Shown here one piece after another: positions 34,020-42,524 of a DNA stretch of 63,513 bases. How positions within the stretch are numbered: position 1 is the stretch's first letter; each line of letters starts with the position of its first letter. The notes beneath the pieces were generated by a model, which saw nothing but the letters and a program-made list of their open reading frames with translations, ran no database searches and was not told the origin of the DNA. The stretch spans positions 1 to 63,513 of the forward strand of contig CAKTCT010000014.1 in assembly GCA_934539585.1 (NCBI GenBank), in the 5' to 3' direction. Origin of the DNA: an uncultured Oscillospiraceae bacterium (GTDB lineage Bacteria; Bacillota; Clostridia; Oscillospirales; Ruminococcaceae). Position numbers and translations under genes: made by a program.

Positions 34020-35123
34020 TTACTGGGCCATGCAGCGGAGGGCCCGCTGCTGCTGGGGCGTGGGGTGAGGGAGGGCGTCTTTGGGGTCGTCGTACTCGTC
34101 TTCGATGCTGCCGACGATGGATTCCAGCAGGTCCTCCATGGTGACGATGCCTTCGGTGCCGCCGTATTCGTCCACCACTACGGCCATGTGGGTTTTCTGC
34201 TCCCGGAACTGCTTCAGGAGCTTGCTGCAATGAATGGTCTCCGGCACGTAGAGGATGGGGCGCATGAGCTGGGCGGCGGTCTGCTGGTTCCGGGCAGGAT
34301 CGGCCGCCAGCTGGAGCAGGTCCTTGACGCAGACCACGCCCAGAATGTTGTCGATGGTGTCCTCATACACCGGGATGCGGGAGTATTTCTCCCGGGCCGC
34401 CACCTCGAACAGCTGGGGAAGGGGCAGGTCGCCGGGGACGGCGCAGACCTCGGTGCGGTGGGTCATGTGCTCGGAGACCCGCATGTCGTCGAATTCGAAG
34501 ATGTTTTCGATCATGTCCTTTTCGTCGGGGTCGATGGAGCCGGTCTCGCCGCCGGCCTCCACCATCATGAGGATTTCCTCCTCTGTGACCTTCTCCTCCT
34601 CGTCCTGGGGGTTGATGCGGAGAAGCCGGAGGATGCCGTTGGTGCTGGCGGACACCAGCTTGATAAAGGGACGGCAGACCTTATAAAGGGCCCAGATGAA
34701 GCCCACCACCCGAAGGGCCAGCTGGTCGGGGTATTTCATGGCCACCCGCTTGGGGGTGATCTCGCCTAGGACCAGGCTGAAATAGGCCAGGATGATGTTC
34801 AGCACCACCAGGACGATGCCGTGGAGCAGGGATTGGTTGATGGGCAGAAAGCTCAGCCACCGGTCGAAGTAGACGGCGAAGTTGTCGGCGGCCACGGTGG
34901 AGGCCAGGAAGCCGGACAGGGTCACGCCTACCTGGATGGTGGAGAGGAAGTTGGAGGGTTCGTCGGTGATCTTCAGCAGGAGGGCGGCCTTGGTGTTGCC
35001 TTCCTCCGCCAGCTTTTTCATGCGGGTGGGGTTGATGGAGATCACGGCGATCTCACTGGCGGCAAAAAATGCGTTGACGCCGATGAGGGCGAATAGCAGC
35101 AAAATACTGGGAAGTGCGGTCAT
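34020..35123 (-). CDS. CNNM/CBS-domain protein (hemolysin family)
   Basis: The 367-residue protein has an N-terminal CNNM (DUF21) membrane domain with GVNAFFAASEIAVISINPTRMKKL and VLGEITPKRVA (1-190), then a pair of CBS domains (about 205-330). The C-terminal CorC/HlyC transporter-associated domain usual in ~430-residue members is missing, the protein ending shortly after LESIVGSIEDEYDD. Such proteins are linked to Mg2+ or Co2+ efflux. GGAG precedes the start. Confidence 0.87.
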   Translation of the reverse strand: MTALPSILLLFALIGVNAFFAASEIAVISINPTRMKKLAEEGNTKAALLLKITDEPSNFLSTIQVGVTLSGFLASTVAADNFAVYFDRWLSFLPINQSLLHGIVLVVLNIILAYFSLVLGEITPKRVAMKYPDQLALRVVGFIWALYKVCRPFIKLVSASTNGILRLLRINPQDEEEKVTEEEILMMVEAGGETGSIDPDEKDMIENIFEFDDMRVSEHMTHRTEVCAVPGDLPLPQLFEVAAREKYSRIPVYEDTIDNILGVVCVKDLLQLAADPARNQQTAAQLMRPILYVPETIHCSKLLKQFREQKTHMAVVVDEYGGTEGIVTMEDLLESIVGSIEDEYDDPKDALPHPTPQQQRALRCMAQ

Positions 35124-35159
35124 AAAAGAAAAACTCCTTTGCAGTCGGGATTTTACGGC

Positions 35160-35336
35160 TCATGATTCGCGGAAACGCCCCGGCGGGGCTTCTTCATCCG
35201 GATTTGGGCAGCAAAAAAACGCAACAGCATCCACACAGGCGGCAAACGGCCTGCTTCCGGAGCTTTGCGCGGCGGCAAAGGATATGCGGTTCAGAGGGGT
35301 CCGTCGTCGGGGGTCAGGCGCAGGAGAGTCTCCCAC
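35160..35336 (-). other. Possible leader ORF upstream of the CNNM/CBS gene
   Basis: A GTG at 35336 with GAAGGAG upstream opens 58 codons ending 37 bp before the CNNM/CBS gene. Composition is not protein-like and I recognise nothing. It sits inside a ~240-nt leader behind a good promoter; the leader may act as RNA rather than code. Confidence 0.25.
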
Positions 35337-35369
35337 GGTGTATCACTCCTTCAAAAAAGAATTGCTTCT

Positions 35370-35398
35370 ATTGTATCAGGCCGCCGGGAATTTGTCAA
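35370..35398 (-). promoter_or_regulatory. Promoter of the CNNM/CBS leader
   Basis: On the minus strand TTGACA and TACAAT are separated by 17 bp, about 240 bp upstream of the gene start. Confidence 0.7.
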
Positions 35399-35508
35399 CA
35401 GCGGCCGGACGGGGAAACGCCGGGATTTCGGCGGAAAACCGGCGTTTTCCGGGGCTGCGGCGGCCTTGGGGGCTTCAATCGGGGAAAGGCGGGGGTTTTT
35501 GCCAAAAA

Positions 35509-35538
35509 GCGCTCCCGCGGGAAAGTCCGCGGGAGCGC
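35509..35538 (-). terminator. Terminator of the ThuA-like gene
   Basis: GCGCTCCCGCGG/CCGCGGGAGCGC is a 12-bp perfect stem, followed by T5 on the minus strand. Confidence 0.85.
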
Positions 35539-35546
35539 CGGTGGGA

Positions 35547-36278
<732 letters not shown>

Positions 36279-36427
36279 GAGAGACCGCCTTTCCTGTCGG
36301 TGCCCGGCAGATGGGCCGGGGATGTAATCGTTTTCGGCTTTAGAATACCATGTTTTTCCCCGGTTGTCAATGGATTTTTCGCGTTGGTGTTGGACTTTCC
36401 GAAAAATTTCTCCCTTTTTGAAAAAAA

Positions 36428-36463
36428 TTCCCCGGAATCGCTTTTGCAAACGGTTCCGGGGAA
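36428..36463 (-). terminator. Terminator of the M24 peptidase gene
   Basis: TTCCCCGGAA/TTCCGGGGAA stem is followed by a T7 run on the minus strand. Confidence 0.8.
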
Positions 36464-36468
36464 GGGAG

Positions 36469-38253
36469 TTACCGGCAGAGGGGACGGGTGGCCTTTTCCA
36501 GCCAGGCCTTGGCCCGGGGGCTGACCAGGGGGGAGAGCTCCTCCCGGACGTGGGCGTGGTAGGTATTGAGCCAGTTGAGCTCATGGTCGTTGAGCATGGT
36601 CACATCCAGGCAGTTGGTGTCGATGGGAACCAGGGTAAACAGCTCGAATTTCAGGAACTGGGCGTACTCGGTCTTGTCGCCCTTGACCACGGTGACGACG
36701 TTTTCCGTCCGGATGCCGTGGGAGCCTTCGGTGTAGACGCCGGGCTCCACAGTCAGGACCATGCCCTCCTTGAGCTTTACCGGGGAGCCGAAGCTCTGGG
36801 GGCCTTCGTGGACGTTGAGCATGAAGCCCACGCCGTGGCCGGTGCCGCAGCGGTAGTCCAGGCCCTCCCGCCAGAAGTATTCCCGGCAGAGGACGTCCAG
36901 CTGGGCGCCGCTGACGCCTTCCTTAAAGACGGCCTCCATCAGGGCGATGGAGCCTTTCAGGGCCAGGGTGGAGTCGTGGCGCTCCTCGTCGGTGATCGCA
37001 CCCAGGGCGACGGTGCGGGTGATGTCGGTGGTGCCGTCCAGATACTGTCCGCCGCTGTCGATGAGGAGCATGTGGCTCCGCTCCAGGGTCTTGGAGCAGT
37101 CGGCCTTGGGGGCGTAGTGCATCATGGCGGCGTTTTCCCGGTAGGCGACGATGGCGGTGAAGCTGTCGCCCCGGTTCAGGGGCTGGACGCGGCGGAACTC
37201 CGCCAGCTTTTCGGAGCAGTCCCATTCGGTGAGGACCGCGCCTTTTTCCAGCTCCTCAAAGAGCCAGCCGTAGAACTCCGCCAGGGCGCAGCCGTCCTTG
37301 CGGTAGGCGTTGTGAGTGTTCCGGGTCTCGGTCTCGTTTTTGCAGGCTTTCAGGAGGAAGATGGGGTCGGTTCCGGGAACGGCGGTGAGGGCGGCGTTTT
37401 CCTCCACGGCGTGATAGAGGCTGTAATTCAGCTCGTTTTTGTCGCAGAGAACCCGGTTTTTCTGGGTCCGGGCGGCCAGGAAGGCGTAGATTTCGTCGTA
37501 GGGAAGGAAGGTCACGCCCTCCTTGGCCAGGGAGTCCCGGACGTCGGCGGGGACCCGGCTGCTGTCGGTAAAGAGAACGGCCTCCTCCGGGGAGACGAAG
37601 GCGTAGGAGATGACCACGGGGTTATCCTCCACGTCGTTGGAGCGAATGTTGAAGAGCCAGGCGATGTTGTCCAGCTTGCTGACGGCGATGGCGTCGGCGT
37701 CTGCCTTTTTCAGAGCGCCGCGGACCATTTCCAGCTTTTCCGAGGCGGAGCGGCCGGTGTAGCAGGTATCCAGGAGATAGACGGGGGTCAGGGTCTCCGC
37801 AGGGCGGTCCTCCCAGATGTCGTTGGCAAAATCCACGTGGATTTGGGTTTTGATTGAAGTGCGGGAGAATTCTTTTTCCATCTTCTCCACGGCGGCGGCG
37901 GAAAAAAGCTGGCCGTTAAAGCCGATAACGCTGCCCTCGGGGAGCTCCTTGGAAAGATAGGCGGTGGGGGAGGGGCAGTCAGGCTCCGAGGCGCGGAACA
38001 GCTGGATTTCCGAGCCGGAAAGCTCTCCGGCGGCCTGAACGTAGTACCGGCCGTCGGTCCAGAGGCCGCTCATTTCCCGGGTGATGACCAGGGTCCCGGC
38101 GCTGCCGCTGAAGCCGGAGACAAAGGCCCGGGTCTTCCAGTGGTCGGAAAAGTATTCGCTCATATGAGGGTCGGCGCTGGGGATGATGCAGGCGTCGATC
38201 TTCTGCTCCGCCATAAGATGGCGGATTTTTTCAACACGTTGATTGGCAGTCAT
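36469..38253 (-). CDS. Aminopeptidase P family protein (M24)
   Basis: The 594-residue protein has the three-domain Xaa-Pro aminopeptidase layout: two creatinase-type N domains, a pita-bread M24 domain, and a C-terminal extension. Metal ligands appear in order in IDSGGQYLDGTTDITR (two Asp), GTGHGVG (His), LTVEPGVY (Glu) and RTENVV (Glu). It removes N-terminal residues before proline. Cytoplasmic. ATG at 38253 after GGAGG. Confidence 0.93.
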   Translation of the reverse strand: MTANQRVEKIRHLMAEQKIDACIIPSADPHMSEYFSDHWKTRAFVSGFSGSAGTLVITREMSGLWTDGRYYVQAAGELSGSEIQLFRASEPDCPSPTAYLSKELPEGSVIGFNGQLFSAAAVEKMEKEFSRTSIKTQIHVDFANDIWEDRPAETLTPVYLLDTCYTGRSASEKLEMVRGALKKADADAIAVSKLDNIAWLFNIRSNDVEDNPVVISYAFVSPEEAVLFTDSSRVPADVRDSLAKEGVTFLPYDEIYAFLAARTQKNRVLCDKNELNYSLYHAVEENAALTAVPGTDPIFLLKACKNETETRNTHNAYRKDGCALAEFYGWLFEELEKGAVLTEWDCSEKLAEFRRVQPLNRGDSFTAIVAYRENAAMMHYAPKADCSKTLERSHMLLIDSGGQYLDGTTDITRTVALGAITDEERHDSTLALKGSIALMEAVFKEGVSGAQLDVLCREYFWREGLDYRCGTGHGVGFMLNVHEGPQSFGSPVKLKEGMVLTVEPGVYTEGSHGIRTENVVTVVKGDKTEYAQFLKFELFTLVPIDTNCLDVTMLNDHELNWLNTYHAHVREELSPLVSPRAKAWLEKATRPLCR

Positions 38254-38287
38254 AAACAAAACCTCCTGAATTCGTCTTGTTACGTCC

Positions 38288-38316
38288 AGTATAGCACGGT
38301 TTCGGGAAAAAAACAA
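38288..38316 (-). promoter_or_regulatory. Promoter of the M24 peptidase gene
   Basis: TTGTTT and TATACT on the minus strand are separated by 17 bp. Confidence 0.6.
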
Positions 38317-38332
38317 GCCGGACAAAAGGAAA

Positions 38333-38360
38333 TGCGCCGCTGGAGGTCCGCAGCGGCGCA
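38333..38360 (-). terminator. Terminator of the UroD-like gene
   Basis: TGCGCCGCTG/CAGCGGCGCA is a 10-bp stem, 20 bp after the stop. Confidence 0.7.
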
Positions 38361-38379
38361 AAAGGATGGAAAAATGGGC

Positions 38380-39381
38380 TCAGAACTCGGAAACGGCTTC
38401 AAAGAAGGCGTCGATGTTCGCCCAGGGGGAAACGGGGGGAATGTCGCAGCCAGAGGAGATGACGAAGTTGGGGGCGTGGCTGCAGGCGCTCATAACGGCG
38501 TGGGTCGCGGCCTTGACGGATTCGGGGGTGCCGCGGCAGATCTGACCGGCGGGGTCCACGTTTCCCATGACCAGGCGGTCGGAGGGGATCAGGGGCAGCA
38601 TCCTGGACAGTTCAATGGCGTTGCCGAAGTGGAAGGCGGCGGCTCCGGTGCTGACGATGGAATCCGCCATCAACGGAACGTTGTTGCCGCAGTTGTGGTA
38701 AATGACGATGAATTCATCGTCCTGGACGGCGTCCACGATGCGCTTGACGTAGGGGGCGGAGAACTCGGCCGCCAGGGCGGGGGAGAGCATGCCGGTGAGG
38801 GGCTCGGCCATGACGACGCCGTTGGCGCCGACGGCTTTGTAGGCTTTGATGTATTCAATGAGGAAAGCGGTGGTCTTTTCCAGGACCTTGTGGACCATGT
38901 CCGGCTCCTCGTAGCAGAGGGCCATGGCCTCGCTGACGTCCAGCAGCCGTCCGGCCAGAGAGAAGGGTCCGATAACGCCGCCGAAAACAGGGCGGTCGGT
39001 GATGAGCTGAACGGCTTTTTCGATGGATTCCACGTACAGGCCGGTGCGGGCGGTTCCCACGGCGGGGATGGCCAGAGCGTCGGCTTCGTCCTCGTCGGTG
39101 ACGATGGAGCCCTGAACGGTGGGAACTTCGTTATCGGTGAAGCGAATCCTGGAGCCGAAGGCTTCGGCCTCCACGGACAGGTCCATGAGGCTTACCGACG
39201 CCAGGGAGGGGACGCGGTCGGCGATCATTTTCATACCCTTGGCCTGGGAGTCGCTGCTGCCGATGAGTTCCCGGACGGTGATGCCCAGAAGCTGAACGGA
39301 AGGGAAGGAGAGAACCGGGAGGGCTTTTTTCCCGGGGGCGGCGATGACGTCGGCGACCCACTGCTTCATATTGCGTTTCAT
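38380..39381 (-). CDS. UroD/MtaA-like family protein (corrinoid methyltransferase-like)
   Basis: The 333-residue protein belongs to the uroporphyrinogen decarboxylase superfamily. It has the IYHNCGNN segment (about 230-237), where His and Cys bind zinc in MtaA/CmuA-type methyltransferases, and DRLVMGNVDPAGQICRGTPE near 265-285. Because haem genes are absent around it, methyl transfer from a corrinoid protein is more likely than porphyrin decarboxylation (inference). No corrinoid protein lies in the window. GAAAGGA precedes the start. Confidence 0.78.
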   Translation of the reverse strand: MKRNMKQWVADVIAAPGKKALPVLSFPSVQLLGITVRELIGSSDSQAKGMKMIADRVPSLASVSLMDLSVEAEAFGSRIRFTDNEVPTVQGSIVTDEDEADALAIPAVGTARTGLYVESIEKAVQLITDRPVFGGVIGPFSLAGRLLDVSEAMALCYEEPDMVHKVLEKTTAFLIEYIKAYKAVGANGVVMAEPLTGMLSPALAAEFSAPYVKRIVDAVQDDEFIVIYHNCGNNVPLMADSIVSTGAAAFHFGNAIELSRMLPLIPSDRLVMGNVDPAGQICRGTPESVKAATHAVMSACSHAPNFVISSGCDIPPVSPWANIDAFFEAVSEF

Positions 39382-39546
39382 ATAATCGTCCTTTCGTTTG
39401 TAGAAACATACGGTTTTGGAGCGGAACTCCGTTGCTGTATCCCATTATAGCGGGAATCGCTTTTGGGAGCTTGTATTTTGTTACGAAAATGGGTAAAAAT
39501 CAAAGCCGGGGAAATTGGCGAAAAACGAATCCGGCGCAACTTTTTC

Positions 39547-39575
39547 TTGCATTTTCTTCCTCCTGCGTGTATACT
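39547..39575 (+). promoter_or_regulatory. Promoter of the CofE-like gene
   Basis: TTGCAT and TATACT are separated by 17 bp, about 130 bp before the start. Otherwise the 324-bp gap 39382-39705 shows no gene; it holds the divergent promoters. Confidence 0.6.
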
Positions 39576-39705
39576 TAGAAAGGGTATTGCGCAAATTTTC
39601 AGAGACACGGTCTTTTTGCGAGATTTGGTTGTTCTTTTTCCGGTATCCAACCGGAAAATGTGCGATACGGACGGATAAGAAATTAGGAAAGAGGGTTTCT
39701 TTAAA

Positions 39706-40416
39706 ATGAGAGAGCCGAAATTGATTGTGAACCCGGAAAAGGAAGAATTTGTCGAGGCCCAGGGCCGGCGGTTCGCCAGCTACGCCATCCCCACCGACCT
39801 GATTACGGAAAACGACGATCTGGAGGAGCTGGCCATCTGGTACGCCAAGCCCCTGATGCAGCCCGGCGACATTCTGGTCCTCAGCGAAAAGATGGTGGCC
39901 TGCACCCAGGGCAAGGCGAAGCCTCTGGACGACATCAAGCCCAGCCGCCTGGCCCGGTTCCTCTGCCGGTTCGTCCGCAAGACGGATTACGGCATCGGTC
40001 TGGCCATGCCGGAGACCATGCAGTGCGCCCTTAACGAGTGCGGCACGTTCCGCATCCTGCTGGCTTCCGCTGCGGGAGCCGTGGGCAAGCTGTTCCGGCA
40101 GAAGGGCTGGTTCTATTATGTGGCGGGCTACAAAGCCTCGGCGGTGGACGGGCCCTGCGCCTTTACGCTGCCTCCCTACGACCGGTACGTGGTGCCTGCG
40201 CCGGATCAGCCCAACGAGACGGCGGCCAAGCTGTCCAAGGTCCTGGACGGGGCTCTGGTGCTGATCATCGACCTCAACGACATCGGCGGGCGGATTCTGG
40301 GAAGCTCCGATCCCGAGGCCGATCTGCCCCTCTACCTGGAGGTCCTGAAGCAGAATCCTCTGGGGCAGTCCCGGGAGCAGACGCCGATGGGCGTGATCCG
40401 GCCTGTGACGGAATAA
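39706..40416 (+). CDS. F420-0:gamma-glutamyl ligase-like protein (CofE-like)
   Basis: The 236-residue protein has the CofE-like start YAIPTDLITENDDLEELA, PGDILVLSEKMVACTQGK (about 53-70), and VLIIDLNDIGGRILG near 186-200. CofE adds glutamates to coenzyme F420 in other microbes. No F420 genes are seen and Clostridia rarely make F420, so another amino-acid ligation may be its job. Start after GAGGG. It is followed 33 bp later by the unknown gene at 40450. Confidence 0.78.
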   Translation: MREPKLIVNPEKEEFVEAQGRRFASYAIPTDLITENDDLEELAIWYAKPLMQPGDILVLSEKMVACTQGKAKPLDDIKPSRLARFLCRFVRKTDYGIGLAMPETMQCALNECGTFRILLASAAGAVGKLFRQKGWFYYVAGYKASAVDGPCAFTLPPYDRYVVPAPDQPNETAAKLSKVLDGALVLIIDLNDIGGRILGSSDPEADLPLYLEVLKQNPLGQSREQTPMGVIRPVTE

Positions 40417-40449
40417 AAAGGGCGTATTCGGGGAAGGAAAGGGACACAT

Positions 40450-41544
40450 ATGGAGCAGCTTCGGTTTCTTTTTCCTTTGGACGGCGACTGTCTGACCAGC
40501 CGGGACGGCGTTCTGGAGGACGGGGTCCTTTGGGTGGAGGTCCGGGTCGCGGCTTCTTCCGGAAGCGGCGTGACCGTCAACGGTGTTCCGGCCCGGGAAA
40601 CGGAGCCGGGGCTTTGGTCGGTGCGGCTTCCTTTTGACTGGGGAAAAACAGAACTGCTGGCCCGGGGCGCTTCGGAGTCCTCCATTGCGGTTTTCCGCTT
40701 GAAGGGTGGGGAGAAGGGCTTCCGGCTGTCGGTAGACGACAATCTGCTGTTTCTGGCGGACCTTACGGAGAATCGGGAGCGGTACCGTTCGATTTTTGAG
40801 AACCCATATCTGGCGATGTACAAGCGGATTCATGAGGAGACGGGGGTCTGCGTCCATCTGAATCTGTTTTATGAGACCGGGGACCTTTCGGAGTTTTCCA
40901 TGCCGCGGCCGTACTTCAATTTGTCCATGATGACTGACCGGTTCCGGGAGGAATGGCGGGTCAACGCTCATTGGCTGAAGATGTCCTTCCATGCCCGGAC
41001 GGAGTTCCCGAACTGCCCCTATTCAACGCCGGAGCCGGAAAAAATTGCGGCGGACTGCCGCCGGGTCCAGGAGGAAATCTGTCGGTTCGCCGGTGAGGAG
41101 TGCCTTTCCAGGGTGACGACGGTGCATTTCTGCGCCTGTCCGGTGGAGAACCTTCGGGCGCTGCGGGAGCTGGGGGTCCGGGGGTTCACCGGCTTCTGCG
41201 GGGACGAGGACGATGTGGTGCTGGCTTACTGCTATCCCAAGGACATTGCTAGGCGGGTGGCCCAGCGGCATTTCTGGGTGGACACCAAGGAGCAACTGCT
41301 CTGCGGGCGCATCGACGCGATCCTCAACACCATTCCGCCCAAGGAGCTTCCGGAGCGGCTGGAGCATATCTGGGCGACCGGCGGGAAAAGCGGGTTTGTG
41401 GAGTTTATGATCCATGAGCAATATTTTTATCCGGATTATGATTTTTATATTCCGGAGTTTGAGGACATGGTCCGGATGGCCTGCCGTTCTGCCCAGGAGC
41501 GTGGGTATGAGGGACGGGGGCTTAGCGGGCTGTTGGATTTGTAG
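40450..41544 (+). CDS. Uncharacterised protein, possibly deacetylase-fold
   Basis: The 364-residue soluble protein has an N-terminal beta-rich part (1-110; VTVNGVPARETEPGLW), then a central alpha/beta region with LRLSVDDNLLFLADL, WLKMSFHARTEFPNCPY and VTTVHFCACPVENLRALRELGVRGFTGFCG. The scattered Asp/His pattern faintly recalls polysaccharide deacetylases, but I cannot place it firmly. It follows the CofE-like gene and is probably co-transcribed. GGAAAGGG precedes the start. Confidence 0.6.
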   Translation: MEQLRFLFPLDGDCLTSRDGVLEDGVLWVEVRVAASSGSGVTVNGVPARETEPGLWSVRLPFDWGKTELLARGASESSIAVFRLKGGEKGFRLSVDDNLLFLADLTENRERYRSIFENPYLAMYKRIHEETGVCVHLNLFYETGDLSEFSMPRPYFNLSMMTDRFREEWRVNAHWLKMSFHARTEFPNCPYSTPEPEKIAADCRRVQEEICRFAGEECLSRVTTVHFCACPVENLRALRELGVRGFTGFCGDEDDVVLAYCYPKDIARRVAQRHFWVDTKEQLLCGRIDAILNTIPPKELPERLEHIWATGGKSGFVEFMIHEQYFYPDYDFYIPEFEDMVRMACRSAQERGYEGRGLSGLLDL

Positions 41545-41560
41545 GACCTCTCCTCTAACA

Positions 41561-42043
41561 AAAGAAAGTTTTCGATCCAGCCTTTTTCAAAAGGCTGGCA
41601 GGTGGAGGGCAGAGCCCTCCTCGCTTTCCGCAGAAAGCGAAATCCTACTCGTTGCGCCTCGGGCGCAACCCAAAAATAGGGAAAGGCGGCCCGCAGGCCG
41701 CCCGCGGATGTCCCCGCGGCCGCAATTTCGCAGAAATTGCGGCATGACGCACTCCTAATTTATCCAAAGCGAAAAACCGCGCCAGCGAGTCGAAGCGTTT
41801 GCCGTTTCTTCTCGCTGGCGCGGTTATTGTTTGTAGGCGGGAGGAGCAGGACTGCGTCCTGCGGGGAACCCCTTGATAGGGTTCCCCTTCGCCCAAACGT
41901 CCCACCGGGACGTTTGGGCTGCCCTTCCTGATCTTTTGGTATCATTTTGGGGGATTTCGCCCTCTGCGGAGGGAGAGGAAGGGGCTCTGCCCCTTCCATC
42001 CCTGCCAGCCTTTTGAAAAAGGCTGGACCGAAAACTTGGTTTT
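41561..42043. repeat. Hairpin-array repeat element, copy 2 (inverted)
   Basis: A ~483-bp non-coding block has the same modules as copy 1 in reverse order: end hairpins CCAGCC/GGCTGG, CGCTTT/AAAGCG, GTTGCGCC/GGCGCAAC, GGCGGCC/GGCCGCC, the central CCGCGCCAGCGAG stem, GCAGGAC/GTCCTGC, GGGGAACC, and the GGT-loop hairpin. Some stems differ in sequence from copy 1 yet remain paired. It lies between the unknown gene and blaI. Both ends share the AAGTTTTCG/CGAAAACTT border. Confidence 0.9.
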
Positions 42044-42082
42044 GGGTGGCTGACAGGTGGTGTGCTTTTTTGTAAAAAGGGC

Positions 42083-42111
42083 TTGACAGGGTTGTCTAAT
42101 TGTGTTAGTCT
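42083..42111 (+). promoter_or_regulatory. Promoter of blaI-blaR1
   Basis: A perfect TTGACA is followed 17 bp later by a weak TAGTCT, inside the BlaI-type operator. Confidence 0.5.
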
Positions 42112-42135
42112 ATAAGTAGACTAACGGTGTTAGAC
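42094..42135 (+). promoter_or_regulatory. BlaI-type double operator
   Basis: Two dyads, GTCTAA-N5-TTAGTC and GACTAA-N5-TTAGAC, are arranged as a larger palindrome around TATAAGTA. The layout suits two BlaI dimers and autorepression. Confidence 0.7.
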
Positions 42136-42154
42136 ACTTTTGGGAGGGATTTAC

Positions 42155-42523
42155 ATGGAAACCTACAAGCTGGGCGAAATGGAGGGGCGGTTAGCGGAGC
42201 TTATCTGGGACCACGCGCCGCTGAGCACCCGGGAATTGGTGGGACTCTGCGGCGGCGCTTTCGACTGGAAACGCACCACCACCTACACCATGCTGAAGCG
42301 GCTATGCCAGCGGGGAATTTTCTCCGCTGAAAACGGAACGGTGACGGCTTTGCTGTCCCGGGAGGAGTTTCAGGCGGCCCAGGGGGAGCAGTTCGTGGAG
42401 GAGACCTTCGGGGGATCGCTGCCCAGGTTTTTGGCAGCTTTTACCCGGCGGAGGGCCCTGAGCGAGGAGGAAATCCGGGAGATCCAGCATCTCATCGATC
42501 GTTACGAGGAAAAGGAGGAGTAG
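42155..42523 (+). CDS. BlaI/MecI/CopY family repressor
   Basis: The 122-residue winged-helix repressor has the LGEMEGRLAELIWDHAPLSTRELV start and the recognition region RTTTYTMLKRLCQRG (about 41-55), followed by a dimerisation helix region with FGGSLPRFLAAF. ATG at 42155 after GGGAGGG. It should bind the operator just upstream and be cleaved when BlaR1 is activated. Confidence 0.9.
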   Translation: METYKLGEMEGRLAELIWDHAPLSTRELVGLCGGAFDWKRTTTYTMLKRLCQRGIFSAENGTVTALLSREEFQAAQGEQFVEETFGGSLPRFLAAFTRRRALSEEEIREIQHLIDRYEEKEE

Positions 42524-42524
42524 C

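Noticed and set aside
42127..42330. Small plus-strand frame overlapping blaI
   Set aside because: Out-of-frame with a clear BlaI protein that has its own ribosome site.
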